Assembly: GCF_001485475.2 (NCBI RefSeq)
Contig: NZ_DF977001.1
Coordinates: 464,001-528,000, forward strand
Origin: Tepidanaerobacter syntrophicus
GTDB taxonomy: Bacteria; Bacillota; Thermosediminibacteria; Thermosediminibacterales; Tepidanaerobacteraceae
Length of the DNA: 64,000 nt
Direction: 5' to 3'
Shown here: in pieces, positions 1 to 6,389 of the stretch
How positions within the stretch are numbered: position 1 is the stretch's first letter
Layout of the letters: each line of letters opens with the position of its first letter
The notes under the pieces: generated by a model
Database searches by the model: none
The model's input: the letters and a program-made list of their open reading frames with translations, nothing else
Told to the model about the DNA's origin: nothing
Program-made: the position numbers and the translations under genes

Positions 1-902
1 ACAAATCGCTTGATAAGGGATATTCTTTCGCCGTAAATGCAATCTATTGGAGGAATTTCAATCAAGGTGTAGCAGCCCGGATTTTGTTTCAGACTTGCCC
101 TTGCAGCAGAAACCATAACTTGAGCTGTAGCGGCAGGATTCGTAAGGGACATCGTAAAATCCATTTTCTGATTATGAGTATTGCCTGACACGCCTTTTCT
201 TTCTATATGAACTCCGTGGCCCATATCTATGAGGTTTTTCACATTGTCCACGCAAAACACATATGTTTCGTCTTGGTTAAAATAGGAATCATCTTTTATC
301 TCTTTTGAAACCTCGTTAAAATCATAGCCATCTTCAAGTTCAATATAAACTAACCTTTTGTGAAGCCCCATGCCCTTGGGCACCGTTATAGATATGGCAT
401 CTTTTACTCCCGGTGTGGCTTTTACTGCTACTGTATGGCCCATGCTCATGCCCGGCCCGAAGTTCACTGTGGTGAGGCCTTTAGGTGCTATCATTTCCAG
501 CACTGCTCTTATAATAGAGTCTGTGCCGGGATCCCATCCGGAGGCCATTATCGAGACTGTATTCTTTTCTTTTGAGATCTTGTCAAGACTTTCTTTCAAT
601 TCTATCATAGAATCTCCATGAATGTCATAGGCATCCACTGTATTTATTCCCATATTGAGATATATGGGCGCAGTGCTTGGTACATGCCTGCTGTCTATGG
701 CAAGTATTGCAACATCCACTTTCCCGAGTTTTTCAATATTGTCTACTACAGGAACGTTTGGAATATTGACTTTTAGTTTTTCTATAAGGTGGGCAAGCTC
801 TACAATACCCGCCGTTTCCATGTCAGGACTTTCTTCTACGGCTTCATATACTTTTTTACCCACATTTCCAAATCCTACTATGGCAATTTTTATCTTTTCC
901 AA
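1..902 (-). CDS. ddh: diaminopimelate dehydrogenase paralog 1 (3' end cut by window edge)
   Basis: NAD(P)-dependent meso-2,6-diaminopimelate D-dehydrogenase family, interconverting tetrahydrodipicolinate and meso-DAP. Seen: N-terminal Rossmann motif GFGNVG, then GWDPG and GPGMSMGH motifs shared with the second copy at 3101-4027; the translated ends IPPIDCIYGE match that paralog's IPIIDFLYGD, so only a few residues are missing past base 1. The start is TTG at 902, chosen because a GGGAGGT ribosome site lies just upstream and the nearby ATG is out of frame. It has no lysine riboswitch; instead a sigma-54 type promoter and a hairpin lie in its leader. I infer a role distinct from lysine/DAP biosynthesis, perhaps catabolic, but the substrate could differ from DAP. 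Confidence 0.8.
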   Translation of the reverse strand, partial: MEKIKIAIVGFGNVGKKVYEAVEESPDMETAGIVELAHLIEKLKVNIPNVPVVDNIEKLGKVDVAILAIDSRHVPSTAPIYLNMGINTVDAYDIHGDSMIELKESLDKISKEKNTVSIMASGWDPGTDSIIRAVLEMIAPKGLTTVNFGPGMSMGHTVAVKATPGVKDAISITVPKGMGLHKRLVYIELEDGYDFNEVSKEIKDDSYFNQDETYVFCVDNVKNLIDMGHGVHIERKGVSGNTHNQKMDFTMSLTNPAATAQVMVSAARASLKQNPGCYTLIEIPPIDCIYGERISLIKRF

Positions 903-933
903 TTTTGCTACCTCCCATTATCAGCCGGTTCCT

Positions 934-973
934 ATACGATAAATATTTAAAAATAGATAATTTTTTATCGTAT
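934..973. repeat. perfect 10-bp inverted repeat in ddh1 leader
   Basis: ATACGATAAA at 934-943 and TTTATCGTAT at 964-973 are exact reverse complements around a 20-nt A/T-rich loop. The repeat lies between the sigma-54 promoter and the ribosome site, so it is either an mRNA hairpin or a repressor operator. There is no T-run, so it is not a terminator. Confidence 0.6.
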
Positions 974-998
974 CGGACAGTCTTATATATTCAAAGTT

Positions 999-1016
999 GA
1001 GCAATAATCGTGCCAA
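999..1016 (-). promoter_or_regulatory. sigma-54 (RpoN) -24/-12 promoter for ddh paralog 1
   Basis: On the minus strand TTGGCACGATTATTGCTC fits the sigma-54 consensus: TGGCAC, five bases, TTGCT, with GG and GC separated by exactly 10 bases. It lies about 85 nt upstream of the ddh ribosome site. No enhancer-binding activator gene is in the window; one might lie beyond the left edge. Confidence rests on sequence match alone. Confidence 0.65.
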
Positions 1017-1069
1017 TTATTCTATTGCCGCAATGCCTTAAAACAAAAGACTCCTGGGCATTTTATAAA

Positions 1070-1163
1070 ATTAAAAAATCCAGTTTCCCGGAAAATTTTT
1101 ATCAGTTAATATCAATTCGCACAGCTTAATATATGTATTTGCTGGCATTTCCGAAAAACTGGA
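1070..1163 (-). terminator. long-loop terminator-like hairpin upstream of ddh1
   Basis: Arms near 1079-1096 and 1148-1163 (TCCAGTTT...GGAAA type) pair across about 52 nt and, on the minus strand, are followed by TTTTTTAATTTT. It lies between the MATE gene and the sigma-54 promoter and would insulate ddh1 from MATE readthrough. The rest of 903-1300 holds no gene that I can see. Confidence 0.5.
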
Positions 1164-1273
1164 CTTAAGTTCTGATATATGAACTTATTTGATTAAAGCA
1201 GTATGTTAAATCTATTTATAATTATATTATTTTATAAATGGTTACTCAATGACTTTTATTAAAAAATTTTTAA

Positions 1274-1307
1274 GGTATAAAGGGCTCTAGAAGAGCTCCT
1301 CTATACC
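1274..1307 (-). terminator. terminator overlapping MATE stop codon
   Basis: GGTATAAAGGGCTCT pairs with a near-complementary arm ending CTATACC; on the minus strand the stem runs into TTAAAAATTTTTT. The stem contains the MATE stop codon. Confidence 0.55.
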
Positions 1308-2731
1308 TTTATATGTTTCCACTTTCCCAAGTTGTATCTAATGTATATAAAAACCGAACGGAATATCTGGTCAAGGGCCTGTGCTGTCCATGCGCCAAAA
1401 AGGCCAAAACCCATATTAATAAATATCTTTGCAAATAAAACTCGAATTCCCCATATGCCTACAACTGTTGCAAAAAGAGGTCCTCTGGTATCACCAGCTC
1501 CTCTCAGCGCCCCTGCCAAAATAAATTGCGTAGATTGCATTGGCTGCATAAGGGCTATTATTTTAAAGCATCCTGCCGCAAGGGCAATTACTTGGGCATC
1601 TCTGTTATAAATAGATGCTATTGGCTTACCGAAAAAGAAAAATGTAGAAGCTATTGCAACGGCGACGTACATGCCTATGCGCCGTGTTTCAAGACCGTAT
1701 TTTTCAGCAAGGTCCGGTCTTCCTGCCCCAAGGCTTTGACCCACCAGAGTAGTTGCCGCCATTCCAAAAGCTTGGCTTGGAGAAAAGGAGAGTCCGAAGA
1801 CATTAAGCGCTATCTGGTGAGCTGCAAATACTGTAGTGCCGAGCCCTGCAACAGTCCTTGCAAATTCTACCTGGCCAAGTCGAAGGACAAACTGTTCTAT
1901 TCCTGAAGGTATTCCAATCTTTAGTATTCGTTCTATTACGTTAAAATCAAAGTAAATTCCCTTTTTCTCTGAAAGTGTAAGTATAGAATTAGGATGGTAT
2001 ATAGCCATAAGAGCCATAATCATCCCTACAAGGCGCGAAAGCGTCGTAGCTATAGCTGCACCTGCAACACCCATTGCCGGAAAACCTAGTTTTCCATAGA
2101 TTAACACATAATTCATACCAACATTTAAAAGATTTGAAATCAGATTATATCTCATGGGCGTCATGGTATCTCCCGCGCCTCTTAATGCCGCACCTATTCC
2201 CATACTGATAGAAATAAATATGCCACCTAGTGCAATAATTTGTAAATATGTTACTGCAAGAGGGTACACATCGGGTTCTGCCCCCATAAAGTTTATAACA
2301 CTTCCGGCAAAAACGTATCCAAGTATGCTCACTAAGGTTCCGATAATAAACGTCAAAATAAGCGTTTGTTTTACAACAGAACTTGCAGATTCGGTATCAT
2401 CTGTGCCAACATAACGCGCTATAAGAGCAGTGCTGCCTACATTAAGAGCTTGAAATACTGAAAGCGCAAGCATTGTAGGTTGATTTGTGATGCCTACGGC
2501 TGCAAGCGATTCCTTGTTTACTTGTCCCACCATGACCATATCAACCATACCGAACAATGTACCAAGGAGTAATTCTATAAGGGAAGGCATTGCGAGCTGC
2601 ATTATGCGCTTGCGAAGTATGCCTCTGTCACTGGCTTCATCAATAATTTCTTCCTCTTGAATTTCTTCGTAAAAATTAGGTTCTTCATTACTTGCCTGAT
2701 TTTGTTTAATATTTTTTTGTTCATGTTCCAT
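1301..2731 (-). CDS. MATE family multidrug/Na+ efflux transporter
   Basis: Cation-coupled membrane exporter of drugs or metabolites. The 476-residue product has the duplicated 12-helix MATE layout: two related halves, each with paired hydrophobic segments, GxxDxxMVGQ-like sequence in helix 2 (MVDMVMVGQ) and ALRGAGDT in both halves (around residues 185 and 405), the usual sign of the internal duplication. An acidic N-terminal tail of about 38 residues precedes the first helix. The start ATG at 2731 follows GAGGTGGTAAATATAA. A short upstream reading frame overlaps this start. It sits between two ddh genes but shows no shared operon with either: a terminator precedes it and hairpins follow. Substrate cannot be read from sequence. 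Confidence 0.9.
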   Translation of the reverse strand: MEHEQKNIKQNQASNEEPNFYEEIQEEEIIDEASDRGILRKRIMQLAMPSLIELLLGTLFGMVDMVMVGQVNKESLAAVGITNQPTMLALSVFQALNVGSTALIARYVGTDDTESASSVVKQTLILTFIIGTLVSILGYVFAGSVINFMGAEPDVYPLAVTYLQIIALGGIFISISMGIGAALRGAGDTMTPMRYNLISNLLNVGMNYVLIYGKLGFPAMGVAGAAIATTLSRLVGMIMALMAIYHPNSILTLSEKKGIYFDFNVIERILKIGIPSGIEQFVLRLGQVEFARTVAGLGTTVFAAHQIALNVFGLSFSPSQAFGMAATTLVGQSLGAGRPDLAEKYGLETRRIGMYVAVAIASTFFFFGKPIASIYNRDAQVIALAAGCFKIIALMQPMQSTQFILAGALRGAGDTRGPLFATVVGIWGIRVLFAKIFINMGFGLFGAWTAQALDQIFRSVFIYIRYNLGKWKHIKV

Positions 2732-2777
2732 TTATATTTACCACCTCATTAACCTGTTTTATCACAGCCGAAGTCAT
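2721..2777 (-). CDS. 18-residue leader peptide overlapping the MATE start
   Basis: Minus-strand reading frame MTSAVIKQVNEVVNINGT followed by TGA, with a strong ribosome site (GGAGGTGATTT before ATG). It overlaps the MATE start by 11 nt, an arrangement typical of translational coupling or a translated regulatory leader. An extended -10 (TGATATAAT) lies about 90 nt upstream near 2865. The peptide has no known stalling motif that I recognise. It is too short for routine gene calling, and its function is inference. Confidence 0.4.
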   Translation of the reverse strand: MTSAVIKQVNEVVNINGT

Positions 2778-2930
2778 AAATCACCTCCACTTGTTACGGC
2801 CAAAATAGTTATAATAGTTGTATTAATACCTTGCAAACAAATAATAATATTCCTTGATATAAATATTATATCATTTTTTGCAAGCTGTAAGATATTAGCG
2901 AACTTCTTAGGTATCGCCAATACTTTTACT

Positions 2931-2956
2931 AAAAAAAGACCCCTGCTTTCAGGGTC
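2931..2956 (-). terminator. intrinsic terminator downstream of ddh2
   Basis: GACCCTGAAAGCAGGGGTC stem-loop followed on the minus strand by seven T residues. It lies about 145 nt past the ddh2 stop. Another A/T-rich hairpin (CTGTATAA/TTATACAG) lies near 3020-3045. The remaining part of 2778-3100 contains the MATE promoter region and no convincing gene. Confidence 0.8.
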
Positions 2957-3100
2957 AACCGTGAAAGAAAGGGGGCATAAAAAATAAGGGTAAATCATTT
3001 AAGTAAGAAATAGGGTCTGTATAAATTATAACATTATACAGTCTAATTTACCATACTTAAATTAAGCTAAATTTCCAATTTTTTATAAGTAATTCAAAAC

Positions 3101-4027
3101 TTATATTAAGCGATGCAAAAGTGATTCCTTATCTCCATAAAGAAAATCAATAATAGGAATTTCAAGAGTGCTGTAGCATCCCGGTTTCTGTTTAAGACTT
3201 GCGCGTGCAGCTGCCGCCATAATTTGGCCTGTTGCCGCCGGATTGCATATAGACATACTAAATTCTATTCTTTGATTGCTGGTTACCCCCGAAACTCCCT
3301 TCCTTTCCATATGGACTCCGTGCCCCTTGTCGATAAGGCTCTTTACGTCATCTACCTTATAAACATGAGTCTCATCATGAATGAAATAAGGATCGTTTTT
3401 AATTGCTTGAGAGATTTTTTCAAAATCATAACCATCTTTTATTTTTACATATACCATTCTTCTATGAATACCTGTGCCTTCAGGTATAGTCATTGATAGA
3501 GCATCTTCTACCCCTTCAATCGATTTTGCTACCACTGTATGACCCATGCTCATGCCCGGTCCAAAGTCAGTATATGTTATTCCCCTGGGTGCAATTACCT
3601 CCATCAAAGTTCTTACAATTGAATCTGAGCCCGGGTCCCAACCGCACGAAATAATTGAGACTGCATTATTTGCTTTTGCAAGACTATCAAGATTTCTTCT
3701 AAGCTCGATTATAGAATCTCCGTGAATATCAAAGCTGTCTATCGTATTAATTCCCTGCTTTAAATACATAGGCGCAACCTCAGGAACCGAACGGCTGGGT
3801 ATACTCAGTATAGCTGCGTCTACCTTCCCTAATTCAGCAACATCAGTTACAACCGGCACTTCTCCTACAAGCTTTTTTACTGAATCAACTTTTTTAGGAT
3901 TTCTCAAAACTATGCCCGCTACTTCCATATCCGGGCTTTCCTCTACAGCAGGCAAAACCTCTCTTCCTACATTACCAAAACCTACTATTGCAACTCTTAT
4001 CTTCTTTGCGCTTACATCTGTTGTCAT
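3101..4027 (-). CDS. ddh: diaminopimelate dehydrogenase paralog 2 (lysine-riboswitch controlled)
   Basis: Meso-DAP D-dehydrogenase, the one-step branch from tetrahydrodipicolinate to meso-DAP for cell wall and lysine. The 308-residue product has Rossmann motif GFGNVG (about residues 15-20), CGWDPGSDS, and GPGMSMGH, as in Corynebacterium Ddh (GWDPG, GPGLSQGH). ATG at 4027 is chosen because GGGAGGAAG precedes it and because longer in-frame starts would lie inside the lysine riboswitch. It is about 60% similar by eye to paralog 1. It is monocistronic: riboswitch and attenuator upstream, terminator at 2931-2956 downstream. Control by lysine supports a biosynthetic role. Confidence 0.88.
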   Translation of the reverse strand: MTTDVSAKKIRVAIVGFGNVGREVLPAVEESPDMEVAGIVLRNPKKVDSVKKLVGEVPVVTDVAELGKVDAAILSIPSRSVPEVAPMYLKQGINTIDSFDIHGDSIIELRRNLDSLAKANNAVSIISCGWDPGSDSIVRTLMEVIAPRGITYTDFGPGMSMGHTVVAKSIEGVEDALSMTIPEGTGIHRRMVYVKIKDGYDFEKISQAIKNDPYFIHDETHVYKVDDVKSLIDKGHGVHMERKGVSGVTSNQRIEFSMSICNPAATGQIMAAAARASLKQKPGCYSTLEIPIIDFLYGDKESLLHRLI

Positions 4028-4063
4028 TTTACTTCCTCCCTCTTGATTTAAAATTAAGAGGTC

Positions 4064-4105
4064 TTGCAAAAAACAAAAACAACCGGGTATACTTGCCGGT
4101 TGTTT
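4064..4105 (-). terminator. riboswitch expression-platform terminator
   Basis: AAACAACCGG/CCGGTTGTTT stem (4077-4105) followed on the minus strand by TTTTTGTTTTTT. It sits between the lysine aptamer and the ddh2 start and would form when lysine is bound. Confidence 0.85.
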
Positions 4106-4130
4106 CACTCTTGGCAAATACCTCTCTCCT

Positions 4131-4298
4131 GAAGTAGCTCTCCACCGAATTGCTCCGGTGACAGTCCTATACTTATTCAGCATAGGCCCAGCATGGTCTT
4201 TGGGAAAAACCACACTTCGGCAGTGTTCCCTTTCGGCTTGCTTAATCAGCTTCCCTCGCCTCTGCAAGCTTACTCTTGATACACCGCGCCTCTACCTC
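4131..4298 (-). ncRNA. lysine riboswitch (L-box) aptamer
   Basis: On the minus strand the P1 stem GAGGTAG (4292-4298) pairs with CTACTTC (4131-4137). Between them are the conserved L-box blocks AGAGGCGC, AAGAGTAA, GGGAAG, GCCGAAAGGG, TGCTGGG, GACTGTCAC and GGAGAGCTAC in order. It is followed by an intrinsic terminator and then ddh2, the expected off-switch layout. Family knowledge: the aptamer binds L-lysine in the nascent mRNA and causes termination. Confidence 0.92.
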
Positions 4299-4335
4299 AA
4301 CTCTTAGCGAGATGAGGCATATTCAATTTTTTATA

Positions 4336-4364
4336 ACTATATCACAATTTGTTCGTTCTGTCAA
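4336..4364 (-). promoter_or_regulatory. sigma-A promoter of the lysine riboswitch/ddh2 transcript
   Basis: Minus-strand TTGACA (4359-4364), 17-bp spacer, TATAGT (4336-4341). Confidence 0.8.
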
Positions 4365-4387
4365 TTTTTCTCAAAATCGACAGAACG
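4354..4387. repeat. 34-bp inverted repeat covering the ddh2 -35 box
   Basis: CGTTCTGTC at one end and GACAGAACG at the other are exact complements, with inner ATTTT/AAAAT pairing as well. It overlaps the -35 element, so it is a candidate operator in addition to the riboswitch; there is no T-run making it a terminator. Confidence 0.55.
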
Positions 4388-4429
4388 AAAATTTCCTTTA
4401 TTATTGCTGAGACAGCGCCGGGGGAAAAT

Positions 4430-4470
4430 AAAAAACAACTACTTTATTTTGCACAAAGTAGTTGTTTTTT
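4430..4470 (-). terminator. terminator of the ybaK-deoC-pkC operon
   Basis: AAAAAACAACTACTTT pairs exactly with AAAGTAGTTGTTTTTT across 9 nt. It is T-rich on the minus strand just after the stop at 4483, and symmetric enough to act in both directions. Confidence 0.85.
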
Positions 4471-4482
4471 ACTAAAACTAGG

Positions 4483-5046
4483 TTAAACACCTTTTTCTTT
4501 ACTTGCGGGTTTGCATAAAATCTGCGAAATCCAAGTGTCAAAAATCGCAGAGGCGTGTGCCGGTCTTATGATAATTGCGGTATCGGCTCCTTCGGAAGTG
4601 CCGCCTACAGCTATTATGTCTTCCCCGTAAGGGATAAGTCCTGCGTCAAGAGCCATAACAGCCGTTTCCACACAAACTTTGGTACCCTGTCCTAACATCC
4701 GCAAAGTTTGAGCTATGATTTCAACAGGATATGCACCGCCAAATTTGCGGCTAATTCCTCTTTCAGCGCCTGAAAGCACATGAGTAGTTGTAAGGACTTT
4801 CACTCCGGCATCTGTAAGCTCTTTTCTTACATTTTCGCTCATTTCCTGCTGGCCAGGTTTTTCAAAACCTGTTACATGTGTTACGCAAACAAGATTTACT
4901 CCAAGATTTGCATCTTTAAAAAGTTTTGCTGTATAGCCTTTGCATGATGCTATTACAACATGTTTTACATCATATTTTTTTATAGCATCCCTTACAACTT
5001 CAAGGGTCTTTTCAGTATTTTGTTTCCCAGCTTTTTCAAAATACAT
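4483..5046 (-). CDS. stand-alone pyruvate-kinase C-terminal (alpha/beta) domain protein
   Basis: The 187-residue protein resembles the C-terminal alpha/beta domain of pyruvate kinase (PF02887) without the catalytic barrel. The opening ExAGxxNTEKTLEVV segment, HVVIASCKGYTAKLF and the late IIAVGGTSEGADTAIII segment are typical of clostridial stand-alone versions. ATG at 5046 follows GGAGGTAAGGAAA; a TTG at 5061 overlaps the ribosome site and is rejected. It lies 25 nt after deoC in one operon with ybaK and ends at a strong terminator. No reaction can be assigned; in pyruvate kinases this domain carries allosteric sites, so a sensory or regulatory role is inference. Confidence 0.7.
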   Translation of the reverse strand: MYFEKAGKQNTEKTLEVVRDAIKKYDVKHVVIASCKGYTAKLFKDANLGVNLVCVTHVTGFEKPGQQEMSENVRKELTDAGVKVLTTTHVLSGAERGISRKFGGAYPVEIIAQTLRMLGQGTKVCVETAVMALDAGLIPYGEDIIAVGGTSEGADTAIIIRPAHASAIFDTWISQILCKPASKEKGV

Positions 5047-5070
5047 TTTCCTTACCTCCAACTTATTTTG

Positions 5071-5754
5071 CTAACTAATTTGCTGTTCATAATCTTGAAT
5101 AATGGTGATTCCCGAGCTTGTTCCTATTCGTGTAGCTCCTGCCTCAATCATGGCAAGTGCTGTTTTGGCATCCCTTATACCGCCGGAAGCTTTCACTTCC
5201 ATTGCATTTCCTACTATTTTTTTCATTAGCTTTACATCATCCACAGTAGCCCCTCCTGCTCCAAAACCTGTAGATGTTTTTACAAAATCCGCTTGGGCTG
5301 CTTTAGCCAACTGGCAGGCAGACACCTTTTCATTTTCATCAAGGTATCCTGTCTCCAGAATTACTTTTACTTTTGCTTGTGGATTAATTGATTTTGCCGC
5401 TTTTACCACTTCAGCGATGTCTTCTTGAACACCGTAAAAATCGCCGCTTTTTAGCAGTCCCACATTCATCACCATATCTATTTCTGCGGCTCCTGCTTTA
5501 ACAGCTTCTGCTGCTTCAAAGGCTTTCGAGGCAGTCAGCATTGCTCCCAGTGGAAAACCTACGGTAGAACCTACTTTAACATCAGAATCCTTTAAAATGC
5601 TTGCTGCATGTTTTACATAACATGAATTTACGCATACAGCATAAAACCCGTATTCTTTTGCTTCCAAACACAATAATTCAATATCGGCAAATGTAGCCGT
5701 AGGTTTGAGCAGTGTGTGATCTATGTACTTAGCAAGCTCGTTTTTTGTAAGCAT
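5071..5754 (-). CDS. deoC: deoxyribose-phosphate aldolase
   Basis: Cleaves 2-deoxyribose-5-phosphate to acetaldehyde and glyceraldehyde-3-phosphate in deoxynucleoside breakdown. The 227-residue product is of the short class I type: IDHTLLKPTAT at the N-terminus, EIDMVMN with the catalytic Asp near residue 90, VKTSTGFG with the Schiff-base Lys near 150, and VKASGGIR near 180. ATG at 5754 follows AGGTGATTTTT; the in-frame GTG at 5763 overlaps that site. It is the middle gene of ybaK-deoC-pkC, with only short gaps. No phosphopentomutase or nucleoside phosphorylase gene is adjacent. Confidence 0.92.
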   Translation of the reverse strand: MLTKNELAKYIDHTLLKPTATFADIELLCLEAKEYGFYAVCVNSCYVKHAASILKDSDVKVGSTVGFPLGAMLTASKAFEAAEAVKAGAAEIDMVMNVGLLKSGDFYGVQEDIAEVVKAAKSINPQAKVKVILETGYLDENEKVSACQLAKAAQADFVKTSTGFGAGGATVDDVKLMKKIVGNAMEVKASGGIRDAKTALAMIEAGATRIGTSSGITIIQDYEQQIS

Positions 5755-5794
5755 AAAAATCACCTAACCTTCTATTTTATTTTAAATAAAAACA

Positions 5795-6250
5795 TTACTG
5801 GCTAATATCAATCCACTTTCCCAAGGTTAACTCTTCCAGCTCCTGCACGGACAATTTTACAGCCGCATTAAATTCCCCTGCCGCAGGATATACAGTACCA
5901 TATTCTTTTAGAGAAATATCAAGATAAATATCAATGGGATTTCTCAGGGCAAAGGGGCAGACCCCGCCTACCGGGTGACCTGTTATCTCCATCACTTCCT
6001 CCGGCTCCGGCATTTTAGGTTTGCAAGCAAAAATATTTTTAAATTTACGGTTGCTGATTCGCTTATCCCCTGCCATCAAAACCATTATGTATTTCTCCTT
6101 TACTTTTAAAAGCAAAGACTTTACTATTTCTCCTTCTGTAACATTTAATGCTTTAGCAGCTTTTTCCACTGTGCTGGTATCTTCGAAAACTTTTATGTTT
6201 GCATCGATATTTTTTTCTTTAAAGTAATTCTTTACAGCCTCTACCGACAA
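5795..6250 (-). CDS. YbaK/EbsC-type aminoacyl-tRNA deacylase
   Basis: Trans-editing family that hydrolyses mischarged tRNAs (Cys-tRNAPro or Ala-tRNAPro in characterised members). The 151-residue product shows the YbaK fold signatures: VKSLLLKV after a strand near residue 45, a GDKRIS turn, TGHPVGGVCPFAL near 90-102 (the conserved GG.pPf segment), and a C-terminal AGEFN. The start is TTG at 6250 with GAGGTGGAAG upstream. It is the first gene of the operon with deoC. The exact tRNA target cannot be told from sequence. Confidence 0.8.
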   Translation of the reverse strand: MSVEAVKNYFKEKNIDANIKVFEDTSTVEKAAKALNVTEGEIVKSLLLKVKEKYIMVLMAGDKRISNRKFKNIFACKPKMPEPEEVMEITGHPVGGVCPFALRNPIDIYLDISLKEYGTVYPAAGEFNAAVKLSVQELEELTLGKWIDISQ

Positions 6251-6349
6251 CGACTTCCACCTCGCGAATACATAATGACATAATCTGTCTCAATTATACA
6301 TGGCGCACTTTAAATGTGCAACTTTGCCAAGATAAAGAATGAAAATGCA

Positions 6350-6378
6350 AAAAGCGCCGAAACTAAATGCTTCGGCGC
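6350..6378 (-). terminator. terminator of the P-type ATPase gene
   Basis: GCGCCGAA/TTCGGCGC stem with 9-nt loop, followed on the minus strand by TTTTTGC, 12 nt past the stop. Confidence 0.85.
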
Positions 6379-6389
6379 ACCATAAGATC

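Noticed and set aside
2774..2998. 74-codon minus-strand frame upstream of MATE
   Set aside because: No ribosome site, spans a terminator and a promoter region; replaced by the short leader frame at 2721-2777.
4028..4267. N-terminal extension of ddh2 up to position 4267
   Set aside because: The extra 80 codons translate the lysine riboswitch and its terminator; the ATG at 4027 has the ribosome site.
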